Below, piece by piece: positions 18,611 through 26,261 of a stretch of 60,559 nucleotides of DNA. A program made the position numbers and the translations under genes. This DNA is from Clostridiales bacterium (lineage in GTDB: Bacteria > Bacillota > Clostridia > Christensenellales > DTU072). Below the pieces are notes generated by a model that saw only the letters and a list, made by a program, of their open reading frames with translations, was not told the origin of the DNA and did not search any database. Each line of letters starts with the position of its first letter. The first letter of the stretch is position 1. The stretch covers positions 1 through 60,559 of the forward strand of contig DUON01000019.1 in NCBI GenBank assembly GCA_012838805.1. Reading direction: 5' to 3'.

Positions 18611-19306
18611 TTACTTGTCGCCAATATCCAGGTAGTCGTAAGGGTCGACAATTTTGCCGTTCAATGTGACCGCGAAGTGTACAAGCGGACCTTCCAAAAG
18701 TTTTTGACCGGCGGTATTTCCAATAGTCCCGATGGTTTGACCTTTTGTTACAGATTGTCCTACAGACAGATTTTTAGGTTCGTTCAAAGAGTAGTATATT
18801 GTTCTCAGTTCATTGTTATGCTTTATGACCACTTTATGACCTTGTAGCGGGTCATTGGTTATGCTTTCCACAACCCCGTCATAAACCGCGCATACTGCAT
18901 CGCCGTCATTTCCTCCAAAGTCTATGCCTCGACTGACCATCCATACATTGAGGGTGGGATGATACACAAGCTCTTCCATATTATAGTCTGTGATAATATT
19001 GACATTGGCGACTGGCAGACCAAATACGATAGGGGGATCTTCTTCATCTTGGTCGCCTGTGTTTTTATCGTCGTCATCGTCGTCTTGATTGTTCTTACCT
19101 TTCTTGTCGTCGTCATCGTCGTCTTCGTCGTCAACCCCAGACGGAGGAGCTATCACTTCGTCGGTAGGCGGCTTGTTCTTGTTAATAAGCGTTATGGTCA
19201 CCATAGTGGCGATAGCCAAAAGACATACCAGCATAATGATATAGTAGATATTTCTTTTTAGAAACGCTATCGCTTTGTTGTTCTTAGTGTATTTTCTGTT
19301 TTCCAT
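18611..19306 (-). CDS. SpoIIQ-like LytM (M23) domain protein with degenerate zinc site
   Basis: 231 residues: cytosolic stub, a TM at about 19-41, a Pro/Asp-rich linker, then an M23/LytM fold from about 100 to 225. Two zinc ligands are missing. The position expected to be His before GID is Ser125 (VSRGIDF, Asp129 kept), and the HxH pair reads LVH (L208, H210). This loss matches non-catalytic SpoIIQ, the forespore half of the SpoIIQ-SpoIIIAH channel. The linker (59-90) is nearly all Asp. The frame is open to 19318, but that ATG overlaps the GGAGG serving the ATG at 19306. Alternative: another inactive M23 cell-wall factor. Confidence 0.7.
   Translation of the reverse strand: MENRKYTKNNKAIAFLKRNIYYIIMLVCLLAIATMVTITLINKNKPPTDEVIAPPSGVDDEDDDDDDKKGKNNQDDDDDDKNTGDQDEEDPPIVFGLPVANVNIITDYNMEELVYHPTLNVWMVSRGIDFGGNDGDAVCAVYDGVVESITNDPLQGHKVVIKHNNELRTIYYSLNEPKNLSVGQSVTKGQTIGTIGNTAGQKLLEGPLVHFAVTLNGKIVDPYDYLDIGDK
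19068..19133 (-). repeat. GAT/GAC triplet tracts encoding poly-Asp linker
   Basis: On the coding strand two runs of Asp codons (GAC/GAT), broken by a Lys/Gly/Asn-rich stretch, encode the acidic linker of the SpoIIQ-like protein. Slippage in whole triplets would change linker length without breaking the frame. Confidence 0.75.
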
Positions 19307-19406
19307 TTTTACCTCCATTTTTGCGCTTGTCGTTACAAAGTTTGCTTAGCGTGATATGAATTATTTACTAGTCAAAAAAAGTTATACATAAGAAAAATAG
19401 TTTTTT

Positions 19407-19829
19407 TTAATAGCTTCCTAAAATCAAAGGCGTGCCTACGGTTATTATGGCACATCTTTGGGCAATTTGAATATTGACCTTTTTGTTGTTTATTATTACT
19501 GGTTTGCCAAGTCTGGGGGAAAAGCCGTATATAATCTTAATATTCGCAAGGTTTTGTTCGTCTACCACCTTGATATCCAGCCTTTTTATGAGCTCTTTCA
19601 CATCCGAACTTCCGCCTTGAAAACGGGCGCTTTGCCCCGCTGTTTCGCCGCTGATAAATTTCTTATGGAGAGCTTGAGAAAAGGAGAGGTCATACTCTGT
19701 CTTTATATTTTCCTTTGCAATATATATGCTGTAAACGGGGTCATATTCTTTTATCATTACAATAAACGAATTGGTATAATAAGCTAAAGACATTAAGAAC
19801 ACTACAAGAAGAATCAACAGTTTTTTCAT
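19407..19829 (-). CDS. Small secreted protein, possibly YwmB-related
   Basis: 140 residues with a clear signal sequence (MKKLLILLVVFLMSLAYY) and no Cys lipobox. The C-terminal half (DVKELIKRLDIKVV, YGFSPRLG, VNIQIAQR, ending ITVGTPLILGSY) reminds me of the end of YwmB-type (DUF1779) proteins. However, those are usually about 240 residues, so this is tentative. It lies just upstream of the SpoIIQ-like gene, an order loosely like B. subtilis ywmB-murAA-spoIID-spoIIQ. The ATG comes 6 nt after the lysC terminator arm, with no clear ribosome site apart from an AGGA inside that arm. Confidence 0.55.
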   Translation of the reverse strand: MKKLLILLVVFLMSLAYYTNSFIVMIKEYDPVYSIYIAKENIKTEYDLSFSQALHKKFISGETAGQSARFQGGSSDVKELIKRLDIKVVDEQNLANIKIIYGFSPRLGKPVIINNKKVNIQIAQRCAIITVGTPLILGSY

Positions 19830-19831
19830 AT

Positions 19832-19870
19832 AAAAAAATCCTATCCGCTTTTATCAGCTTAGATAGGATT
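19832..19870 (-). terminator. Intrinsic terminator of the holA-lysC operon
   Basis: A 9-bp stem, AATCCTATC (19837-19845) with GATAGGATT (19862-19870), and on the minus strand a run of seven T. It lies between the lysC stop and the next ATG. Confidence 0.85.
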
Positions 19871-19899
19871 ATTTACAAGGATATAAGAAACTATACTAT

Positions 19900-21210
19900 T
19901 TATTGAAAGAACTCCTCATAAAGGGCGTGTATGGAAAGGTTCAAGTCTTTCTCTGAGACTCCCACTATTATGTTCATTTCGCTTGAGCCTTGGTCTATCA
20001 TGCGCACATTTATTTGGTACTTATAAAGCGCATTAAAGACCCTTGCTGCGGTGCCTATCTTGTTTGCCATGCCTTGACCGACTATGGCAATCATGGCAAG
20101 GTCTTCTGTGGCATAAATGTCGTCGGGATTGACTACCGACCTTATCTCTTCAATAAGTTCTTTGACGCTTATTCTATTTTTTAATTCGTTCTTTTCAATG
20201 ACTACGCTCATGGTGTCTATGCCCGTGGGTAGGTGTTCCATTGAGATATCATGTTTTTCGAGGATAGAAAGCACGCGTCTTGCGAAGCCCTTTTCGTTGT
20301 TCATAAGCGACTTGCTTATCACTATGGACACATAGCTTGCCTTGCCGGCAATACCCGTCACAAGCCTGTCAGAGAAGTTAGTCTTTTGGTTTATGATAGT
20401 GGTGCCTTTATTTTCTGGCTCAAAGGTGTTTCTAATATTTACGGGTATGGACGACTTTCTTAAGGGATAGAGAGATTCGGGGTGCAGGACGCTTGCTCCC
20501 ATATATGACAGCTCCCTCAATTCTTCAAAGGTCAATATGTCTATTGGTTTAGGGTTCTTTATTATTTGCGGATTGGCGGTCATAAAACCGTTGACATCCG
20601 TCCAATTTTCGTATACCGAAGCATTGACGCCCATTGCCACAATAGAACCTGTGATGTCCGAACCGCCTCTGGAGAAAGTCTTTATCTGCCCGTCGGGCAT
20701 GCTTCCATAAAAGCCGCCTATTATACCGCGTTCATATTTCAAAAGCTTTTCCTTTATCATAAGGTCTGTTGCATGGCCGTCAAATATGCCGTTGGAATTG
20801 AACATGATGAAATCTTTGGCATCGATAAAAGGCCAATCCATTTTTTTGGCTACAATCAGAGCGCAAAGATATTCGCCTCTTGACGCCGCATAGTCGCTTG
20901 TCTTTGAGCTTTTGATATTTTGAGAAATCTCGTCAAGGTGTTTTTTAATATCTATATCGACCTGCAAGTCCTCAACCAATTGAATAAACCTTTTTCTTAT
21001 CTTTTTAAATGAAGGCTGTGTTTCTTGGTCTTTTTCTTCAAAGCTTTTATATAATAAATCGGTTATTTTCTGGTCGTTCGGGTATCTTTTTCCGGGGGCG
21101 CTTACCACGACAAATCTTCTTTCGTCATCGCTTTTTATGATATTGATAACTTGTTCGATTGTCCCTTTATCGGCCATTGAGGTACCGCCAAATTTGCATA
21201 CTTTTGTCAT
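19900..21210 (-). CDS. lysC: Aspartate kinase
   Basis: Catalyses ATP-dependent phosphorylation of aspartate, the first step towards lysine, diaminopimelate, threonine and methionine. 436 residues: N-terminal KFGGTSMAD, the VVVSAPGKR loop, the SRGGSDITGS substrate segment near 185, and two C-terminal ACT domains from about 285. IVGQGMANKIGTAARVF and DQGSSEMNIIVGV are typical effector-binding segments. The size and N-terminus fit the single-subunit type. It is last in a leftward run holA-membrane protein-cdaA-DUF1015-lysC (11 nt after DUF1015) and is followed by a terminator. AGAGGTAAG serves as ribosome site. Confidence 0.95.
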   Translation of the reverse strand: MTKVCKFGGTSMADKGTIEQVINIIKSDDERRFVVVSAPGKRYPNDQKITDLLYKSFEEKDQETQPSFKKIRKRFIQLVEDLQVDIDIKKHLDEISQNIKSSKTSDYAASRGEYLCALIVAKKMDWPFIDAKDFIMFNSNGIFDGHATDLMIKEKLLKYERGIIGGFYGSMPDGQIKTFSRGGSDITGSIVAMGVNASVYENWTDVNGFMTANPQIIKNPKPIDILTFEELRELSYMGASVLHPESLYPLRKSSIPVNIRNTFEPENKGTTIINQKTNFSDRLVTGIAGKASYVSIVISKSLMNNEKGFARRVLSILEKHDISMEHLPTGIDTMSVVIEKNELKNRISVKELIEEIRSVVNPDDIYATEDLAMIAIVGQGMANKIGTAARVFNALYKYQINVRMIDQGSSEMNIIVGVSEKDLNLSIHALYEEFFQ

Positions 21211-21221
21211 AGTCTTACCTC

Positions 21222-22439
21222 TTACTTAATTTTTTTTGCTTCTAAATAATATTTTTTGAATTCAGGTCCGCCGATAGAAAACGCCTTTTTGGGCAAATTC
21301 CCAACATTGAGCACATAGTCAAACAATTCGCTTTTCTCAAAAGTCGGCATAAGTATGCCTATGGAGTTCTTGTTGTCTTTTACGACCTCTCTCAAATGGT
21401 TCTCGCCATGGATATAGTCCACTTGGGAGGGATAGCTTTTTATGTAGCTTTCAATAAATTGCTGGACTTTGGTGATTTGCTCGCTTGCCTTTTCGGGAGC
21501 GGCTATAACGAATTCTTTATCGGCTGTGAAAAGCCTAAGCTTTCCGTTTCCTTTTAGGTTTTCTTTTAGTTTTTCGATAAAAGATATATCGCACTCCAGC
21601 ATCACTCTATGTATGGGCTCAAATAAAAGCGCCTCGTCATAGATGTTGACGACTTCCACAAGGGCATATCTTGCCGGATGATTTTGTCTTTCTTCTTCGG
21701 AGAGTTCTTTTTTTAATTCCTCCCACCACGCTTTAGCGGACGCAAGGGAATGGTTGCCGTCGCCTACTGTAAACATAAGTTTGGCGTCCCAGCCGTATTT
21801 TTTTATCTGCCGTTCTTTATCCACAAGGCTATTAAATTTATCCAAGAGCTCTTTTTCTATCTTTACTTCATATCCAGTTATTCTTCCGCCGCCCATATTC
21901 AGTTCAAAGTCATATAGCTTTTTTAGTTTGTCTTTACTCTGGTATATTGGCTCAATAATGTTTCTTTCTTCATCGTCAATAAGGAGCAGAATATGCGGAA
22001 GTTCAATCAAAGCGCCTTTTCTGATATTTACTCTTGCGGGAAGTCTTTCCACAATGGTGTCCTCTGTGGCTCTTATGGGGCACTTGATTCTCTTCCATTC
22101 ATAGGCTTCAAGGTCAACGCTCATGACAAGCCCCACTCTTTTTCTTTTGTTTTCGACTTCTCTTTCCACAAGTATAAAACCGTTAATTTCTTTGAAAAGA
22201 CCTTTATCTAAATAATCAGCCATATTCTGATTGATTTCTTCAATTCTCTTGTCCATATTGTCGGATAGGTATATCTCCGGCAATATGAGCTTAAGGGCGC
22301 TGGGTGCATTGCCCACAAATTTTTCAAGTTTTTTCCAATACTTGGGTTGTGCTGTAAATTGGTCACAGGCGACTACCGCCCATTTCTGCATGTCCACATT
22401 GTGCGGTAAAAGAATCTTTTGCTTAGCTATGATGTTCAT
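21222..22439 (-). CDS. DUF1015 family protein
   Basis: About 405 residues of the DUF1015 family, whose biochemical function is unknown. Recognisable segments are the N-terminal LLPHNVDMQKWAVVACDQF, the central VGDGNHSLASAKAWWEELK and the C-terminal IGILMPTFEKSELFDYV. The frame is open to 22517, but that would overlap cdaA by 52 nt. The ATG at 22439 follows GAGAGGA and gives the normal family N-terminus. In many Clostridia this family sits beside serC-serA, suggesting a serine or amino-acid link; here it is between cdaA and lysC while serC-serA are 9 kb away. Confidence 0.85.
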   Translation of the reverse strand: MNIIAKQKILLPHNVDMQKWAVVACDQFTAQPKYWKKLEKFVGNAPSALKLILPEIYLSDNMDKRIEEINQNMADYLDKGLFKEINGFILVEREVENKRKRVGLVMSVDLEAYEWKRIKCPIRATEDTIVERLPARVNIRKGALIELPHILLLIDDEERNIIEPIYQSKDKLKKLYDFELNMGGGRITGYEVKIEKELLDKFNSLVDKERQIKKYGWDAKLMFTVGDGNHSLASAKAWWEELKKELSEEERQNHPARYALVEVVNIYDEALLFEPIHRVMLECDISFIEKLKENLKGNGKLRLFTADKEFVIAAPEKASEQITKVQQFIESYIKSYPSQVDYIHGENHLREVVKDNKNSIGILMPTFEKSELFDYVLNVGNLPKKAFSIGGPEFKKYYLEAKKIK

Positions 22440-22464
22440 TAAGTCCTCTCTTTTGTCTGGAAGT

Positions 22465-23259
22465 TTATAGATTGTTCTTGAATCTTTTCCTTGTAGTTCT
22501 CGTAATATTATAAACATCGTGAAGTATGTCAGTCAACCGTTCGGGAGTAATATATCTCTTAAGCATACCGTTTTGAGCCACGGAGATTATACCGTTTTCT
22601 TCGCTGACAACTATACAAAGCATATCCGTCTCTTCGGTTATGCCGATAGCCGCGCGGTGTCTTGTGCCCATTTCTTTGCTTAAAGCTTGAGATTGGGAAA
22701 GGGGCAGGAAACATCCTGCGGCAAGGATTTTGTTGTTCTTAATGATTACAGCACCGTCATGGATAGGAGCTTTAGTATTGAAAATACTCTCAAGCAGCGG
22801 TGCGGTCACCAAAGCTCCGAGTTCTGTCCCTGTTTCCAATATATGTGAAGAAATCTTGGTGGGTGCAATGACGATAAGCGCTCCCACTCTTGCCTTGGAC
22901 ATGGTTTGACATGCCTTTACGAGTTCGTCAACGGCTGTTCTTAAGTCCTCATCGCTTACCGTGATATCTTGCGACTTGGTTTTTTTGCTAAGATTAAAAA
23001 ACAAGACCTTAAAGTCCGCTTGATACACCACAAGCAAGGCGACAACGGCGAAAATAGTCATAAGGTTGACCATATGCAAAGCCAAAGAGATACCCCATAA
23101 GATATCAAGGATATAGATTCCAGTATATATCAGCAAAAGGGATATATATAAAAACATCAGTCGAAAGCTTTTTTTCTTATAAAAAAATATAAAGCAAAGA
23201 ATCATTACGGCGCATACTGCGACTAAATCAAAAATATTATTTAGACCGAATTTTTCCAT
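22465..23259 (-). CDS. cdaA: Diadenylate cyclase CdaA (c-di-AMP synthase)
   Basis: Condenses two ATP into cyclic di-AMP, the essential second messenger of cell-wall and potassium homeostasis in Firmicutes. About 264 residues: three TM helices in the first 85 residues, a linker, then the DAC domain with DGA (IHDGAVIIKNN) and RHR (MGTRHRAAIGIT) motifs intact. The ATG at 23259 sits 6 nt after AGAGG; the in-frame TTG at 23265 abuts it and is rejected. The usual partners cdaR and glmM do not follow; DUF1015 and lysC do. Confidence 0.96.
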   Translation of the reverse strand: MEKFGLNNIFDLVAVCAVMILCFIFFYKKKSFRLMFLYISLLLIYTGIYILDILWGISLALHMVNLMTIFAVVALLVVYQADFKVLFFNLSKKTKSQDITVSDEDLRTAVDELVKACQTMSKARVGALIVIAPTKISSHILETGTELGALVTAPLLESIFNTKAPIHDGAVIIKNNKILAAGCFLPLSQSQALSKEMGTRHRAAIGITEETDMLCIVVSEENGIISVAQNGMLKRYITPERLTDILHDVYNITRTTRKRFKNNL

Positions 23260-23280
23260 AGCCAACCTCTTATGTTCTTT

Positions 23281-24036
23281 CTAAAAGCCGAAGTCCTTAT
23301 AGACAGTATCGTCTCTTTTTTCTTGTTTATCATCTATTTTGGGTTCTTCAGGGGGAAGTTTTCTTAATTTAAGGTATTGAAAATAAGCCCAAACGCTTAA
23401 TAACATTAAGATAAAAAGCCGTATGCCATACTGCAAATATTCCACAAGCAATGAATCATCAAAGGCAAACAGCATGCTGAAGGAAATAAGGCTCATCACA
23501 ATATTAATTCCCAAATATATCCTTGCAATGAATTTATAGGCTTCAGCCTGTTTGTTGTTGGGAATGAAGTCTTTGCAGATTGCGAATGTAAGAAAGCCCA
23601 ATAGAATAGTGGTAACAGACACATTGATAATTGCCGAACCTATGGGAGCGGCTTGGGGAAAGGCAAAATAAATTAAGGATAAAAGCCCAATGATAAGATA
23701 AGCGCAAATCAGAATAAGCCTCAATCTGAAAATAAAATCATACTGGGTCATTTTTATCCTAAATCTGTAGAAAACCGAATAGACAAGATACGCTATGAAT
23801 TCAAAAATGACTATTTCTATCAGCATGAGCATAGGGTATGACATAATCAAGACAGCATTCACATTTATTTCAGGGACCATTTCTTTGACCATAGTCACCA
23901 CTTCGTTGCTCGTAGCTTTAAGAGCGTAAGCCGAGGCAAAAAGCGAAGAAAGTCCAAAAATAATATACCATACAAAAACGGGTATTTTTTTTAGTTTCTC
24001 TATCAGTTTGTCTGAAAAAATTTTATTGTATAACAT
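23281..24036 (-). CDS. Unrecognised polytopic membrane protein
   Basis: 251 residues with about six hydrophobic helices (near 20-40, 62-88, 103-128, 133-152, 167-190 and 200-220). The soluble C-terminal tail is acidic and basic (PPEEPKIDDKQEKRDDTVYKDFGF). There is no signature I recognise. It lies between holA (8 nt) and cdaA (21 nt) on the same strand, with a TAGGTGG ribosome site. Its constant-looking spacing suggests co-expression with the c-di-AMP synthase. A regulatory or transport role is possible but not shown. Confidence 0.72.
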   Translation of the reverse strand: MLYNKIFSDKLIEKLKKIPVFVWYIIFGLSSLFASAYALKATSNEVVTMVKEMVPEINVNAVLIMSYPMLMLIEIVIFEFIAYLVYSVFYRFRIKMTQYDFIFRLRLILICAYLIIGLLSLIYFAFPQAAPIGSAIINVSVTTILLGFLTFAICKDFIPNNKQAEAYKFIARIYLGINIVMSLISFSMLFAFDDSLLVEYLQYGIRLFILMLLSVWAYFQYLKLRKLPPEEPKIDDKQEKRDDTVYKDFGF

Positions 24037-24044
24037 AAGTCCAC

Positions 24045-24989
24045 CTATATTTGCATTATATTACTTATGGCACAGTCAAAAGCCAAATCCAAGCTCATAC
24101 TGCCCGATTTGAATTTATACTCATAGTCCACAAGCATATCTAAAATACTTTTCATTTTTATTTTGTTTAGGTTTTTTATTTGTCGAGCTTTTTTTATGGC
24201 GTATTCTCTAACATTTAACAGCTTTGCTACCTCTGCATCGCTTTTTGGCGATAAGGTGCTGTGAAGCATTCGGCGGTATTGTCTGATAAGGGCGCCCAGA
24301 ATATAGTTTTTAGATTCGCCTTTTGTCAAGAGCTTGTCAAGGAGCTTAAGAGCCTTGTCCCGACGCCCCTCCACAAAATTATTGACAAATTCAAATATTT
24401 GAAGCTCGCTATCTTCGCTAGCCAATGCCTCCACAGTTTTCAAGTCTACTCTTTGACCATCGGCGTATGCAATGATTTTTTTTGTTTCAAGGTCTATTTT
24501 TGCCATATCACCCGCTGTGTAATCAATGAGCGTCAGCGCCGCATCTCTGTCTATTCCCCCATGGGGAGCGAAGATATCTTCCACAATGGGCAATAGGTCG
24601 AATTTTTTCAGCTTTCCGCAGTCTATTTCGGTGACCAATTCCTTGTCTTCTTTTTCCAAAAAGCTTACATTTTCCAATACCAAAAAATAGGGGTCGATAT
24701 CTCCTTGTATTGTCTGCCTGAAGACCCTTAATTCGTCTTTTTTCGCCTTATATTTTGAGTCCTTGACTATTATGATATGATTTCCGCCAGTAAAAGAAAA
24801 GCTTGAAACCGTAAATATAATATCCGCCAAAGAATCGATTTCATCAAATATCTTTACGCTGACATCTCTATTTTCTTTATCAGTAAGTTTTATGAAAAAT
24901 TCGCGGGCATAGTCCAGCCAGTATAGGTCATCTCCTTTAAGAAAAAAAACTCTGCCCAAAACGCCATTTTTCAAATCTTTTGCATGCAT
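24045..24989 (-). CDS. holA: DNA polymerase III subunit delta
   Basis: Clamp-loader subunit that opens the beta sliding clamp. About 314 residues in HolA order: an N-terminal degenerate AAA+ domain starting GRVFFLKGDDLYWLDYARE, a lid with YTAGDMAKIDLETKKIIAY, and the C-terminal collar with QIFEFVNNFVEGRRDKALKLLDKLL and LIRQYRRML. An ATG six codons upstream (25007) is also possible. The 24989 start gives the usual N-terminus. No ribosome site precedes either; a TATTAT lies 6 nt before 24989. It heads the leftward run to lysC. Confidence 0.92.
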   Translation of the reverse strand: MHAKDLKNGVLGRVFFLKGDDLYWLDYAREFFIKLTDKENRDVSVKIFDEIDSLADIIFTVSSFSFTGGNHIIIVKDSKYKAKKDELRVFRQTIQGDIDPYFLVLENVSFLEKEDKELVTEIDCGKLKKFDLLPIVEDIFAPHGGIDRDAALTLIDYTAGDMAKIDLETKKIIAYADGQRVDLKTVEALASEDSELQIFEFVNNFVEGRRDKALKLLDKLLTKGESKNYILGALIRQYRRMLHSTLSPKSDAEVAKLLNVREYAIKKARQIKNLNKIKMKSILDMLVDYEYKFKSGSMSLDLAFDCAISNIMQI

Positions 24990-25189
24990 ATATATATAAT
25001 AATACATTTATAATGATTATGCAATTATTATAAGCTTTTCTTGATAAGATAATTTATTGAATAGTCATCAATTATAAAGAGAACCTAACAAATTTACAAA
25101 ATCATATCCTGATAGCTAAGGTTAAGGTACCTATTCCTATCATAATTGGTCATATTCTATGATTGTTTTGACGATTATTATAAATAAAG

Positions 25190-25218
25190 TTGACATCTAA
25201 CTTTCATGTTTATATAAT
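25190..25218 (+). promoter_or_regulatory. Perfect consensus sigma-A promoter for the ECF S component
   Basis: TTGACA (25190-25195), exactly 17 nt, TATAAT (25213-25218), about 30 nt before the ATG with AGGAGA ribosome site. The rest of the 25.0-25.2 kb gap is AT-rich with nothing else I recognise. Confidence 0.9.
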
Positions 25219-25248
25219 TATACAATAAATCATAGGAGACGCTTATAA

Positions 25249-25818
25249 ATGAAACTGACAAGAACAAAGTTCATCACCGTAAATGCCTTGCTTTGTGCCA
25301 TTGTATTATTATTTGTTGTTTTCCCCATTGCCATAGGGACTGTTCAGCTTGCCTTTATACCTTTGGTGGCGATTATTATTTCAGCTGAGTTCGTGGGGCT
25401 TAAGAACGGTATCTTCACGGGACTATTTTTCGGCGTCGTCTCCCTTGCTATTGCATATTTAAGACCAAGTTCAATATTGTATTTTGCTTTTCAAAACCCA
25501 ATGGTGTCGGTTTTGCCAAGAATTCTTATTGGCGTCTCGGCATATTTCGCGGCAAAAGGCTTTCGGAAGCTATTCCCCAAATTGCCTGAAATGATATCTT
25601 ATGGAGTGGGGGCATTCTCGGGAGTCGCCACTAATACTATCGGAGTGCTTGGTATGATATTGTTATGGTATTATAACCGACCTCTATCAGGCGGCTCAGC
25701 GATTACTTGGGAATTTATCGCCGCCATAGTCGTCAGTAATTCGCTTTTGGAGATATTGATTTGCACTGTGATTACGCCTCCCATTATATTAGCGCTGAAA
25801 AAGGCGTTTAGAGTATAG
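25249..25818 (+). CDS. ECF transporter S component (substrate-binding membrane subunit)
   Basis: 189 residues with five to six hydrophobic helices and the fold pattern of ECF S components. It starts with basic LTRTKFITVNALLCAIVLLF and contains the conserved-type AFIPLVAIIISAEFVGLKNGIFTGLFFGVVS. Such proteins capture vitamins or other micronutrients and share an energising module (EcfA1, EcfA2, EcfT) encoded elsewhere. No ATPase or T component is adjacent, so this is a group II (shared-module) S component. No riboswitch precedes it, so the substrate cannot be deduced. It has a perfect consensus promoter. Confidence 0.82.
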   Translation: MKLTRTKFITVNALLCAIVLLFVVFPIAIGTVQLAFIPLVAIIISAEFVGLKNGIFTGLFFGVVSLAIAYLRPSSILYFAFQNPMVSVLPRILIGVSAYFAAKGFRKLFPKLPEMISYGVGAFSGVATNTIGVLGMILLWYYNRPLSGGSAITWEFIAAIVVSNSLLEILICTVITPPIILALKKAFRV

Positions 25819-25921
25819 AAAAAGATTAATTTGTAGAAAATCGCCATTGTTTGTCAATGGCAAAAAAAACAATATTTTCCTATTGATAATTGAAATCCGA
25901 TATGATACACTATAATTGAAT

Positions 25922-26100
25922 CTGGGGTGCGCGTATAGGCGAGATGATTATTAACCCTAACTTATAAAAAGGGATGGCGAAAGTTCATGGCCGGATGTCA
26001 TGCCCCCTATGATATCATAGCCAGGGGAAGGCAGAAAAGCCAGACAGCCGACCCACCTGCACATCGCGGGTTTACAATCCTCGTATTATACGGCATCTTG
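25922..26100 (+). ncRNA. Stand-alone structured non-coding RNA, about 175 nt (candidate raiA-motif RNA)
   Basis: A GC-rich block in an AT-rich gap, with no plausible coding frame. Its ends pair. GGTGC plus CGTATA (25926-25937) is complementary to TATACG plus GCATC (26087-26097), with a single bulged G. Internal hairpins include CCCT/AGGG (25955-25973), CCCC-CTATG/CATAG-GGGG (26003-26027), GGC/GCC around AGAAAA (26030-26041) and ACCC/GGGT (26051-26071). A TATAAT (25911-25916) lies just upstream and a terminator at 26119. The next gene has its own promoter, so this is an independent RNA rather than a riboswitch. The layout reminds me of the raiA motif of Clostridia, which is unverified. Confidence 0.75.
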
Positions 26101-26118
26101 GAAACAAAAAAAACAAAA

Positions 26119-26150
26119 AACAATCCGCTTTTTTTTGAAGCGGATTGTTT
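26119..26150 (+). terminator. Intrinsic terminator of the structured ncRNA
   Basis: A 12-bp stem, AACAATCCGCTT (26119-26130) with AAGCGGATTGTT (26138-26149), and a T-rich loop, 19 nt after the ncRNA closing stem. Confidence 0.85.
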
Positions 26151-26205
26151 AAGTTTTAAGACAATTATTTATAGCATTTTATACAAGATAACAAGCTGTT
26201 AAGCA

Positions 26206-26235
26206 TTGACAAGACAAGAATATTCATGCTATTAT
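26206..26235 (+). promoter_or_regulatory. Sigma-A promoter for the coiled-coil/pseudo-ABC gene
   Basis: TTGACA (26206-26211), an 18-nt spacer, TATTAT (26230-26235), then a TAGGAG ribosome site before the ATG at 26262. It shows that this gene is not expressed only through the upstream ncRNA. Confidence 0.8.
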
Positions 26236-26261
26236 TATATGGATTTATTTTAGGAGCTTGA

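Noticed and set aside
18959..19261. Plus-strand frame rich in Val/Ile over the poly-Asp tract
   Set aside because: Antisense of GAC/GAT repeats gives poly-Val/Ile by composition only.
19319..19406. Forespore sigma-F or sigma-G promoter for the SpoIIQ-like gene
   Set aside because: A GTATA box and a CATATCA are present on the minus strand, but their spacing (about 24 nt) is wrong for either sigma factor.
22440..22517. Longer N-terminus for the DUF1015 protein
   Set aside because: Would overlap cdaA by 52 nt; the ATG at 22439 has a ribosome site and matches the family start.
25987..26202. 71-codon frame across the structured RNA and its terminator
   Set aside because: The start lies inside a base-paired ncRNA, the frame reads through a terminator hairpin, and the peptide has no coding character.
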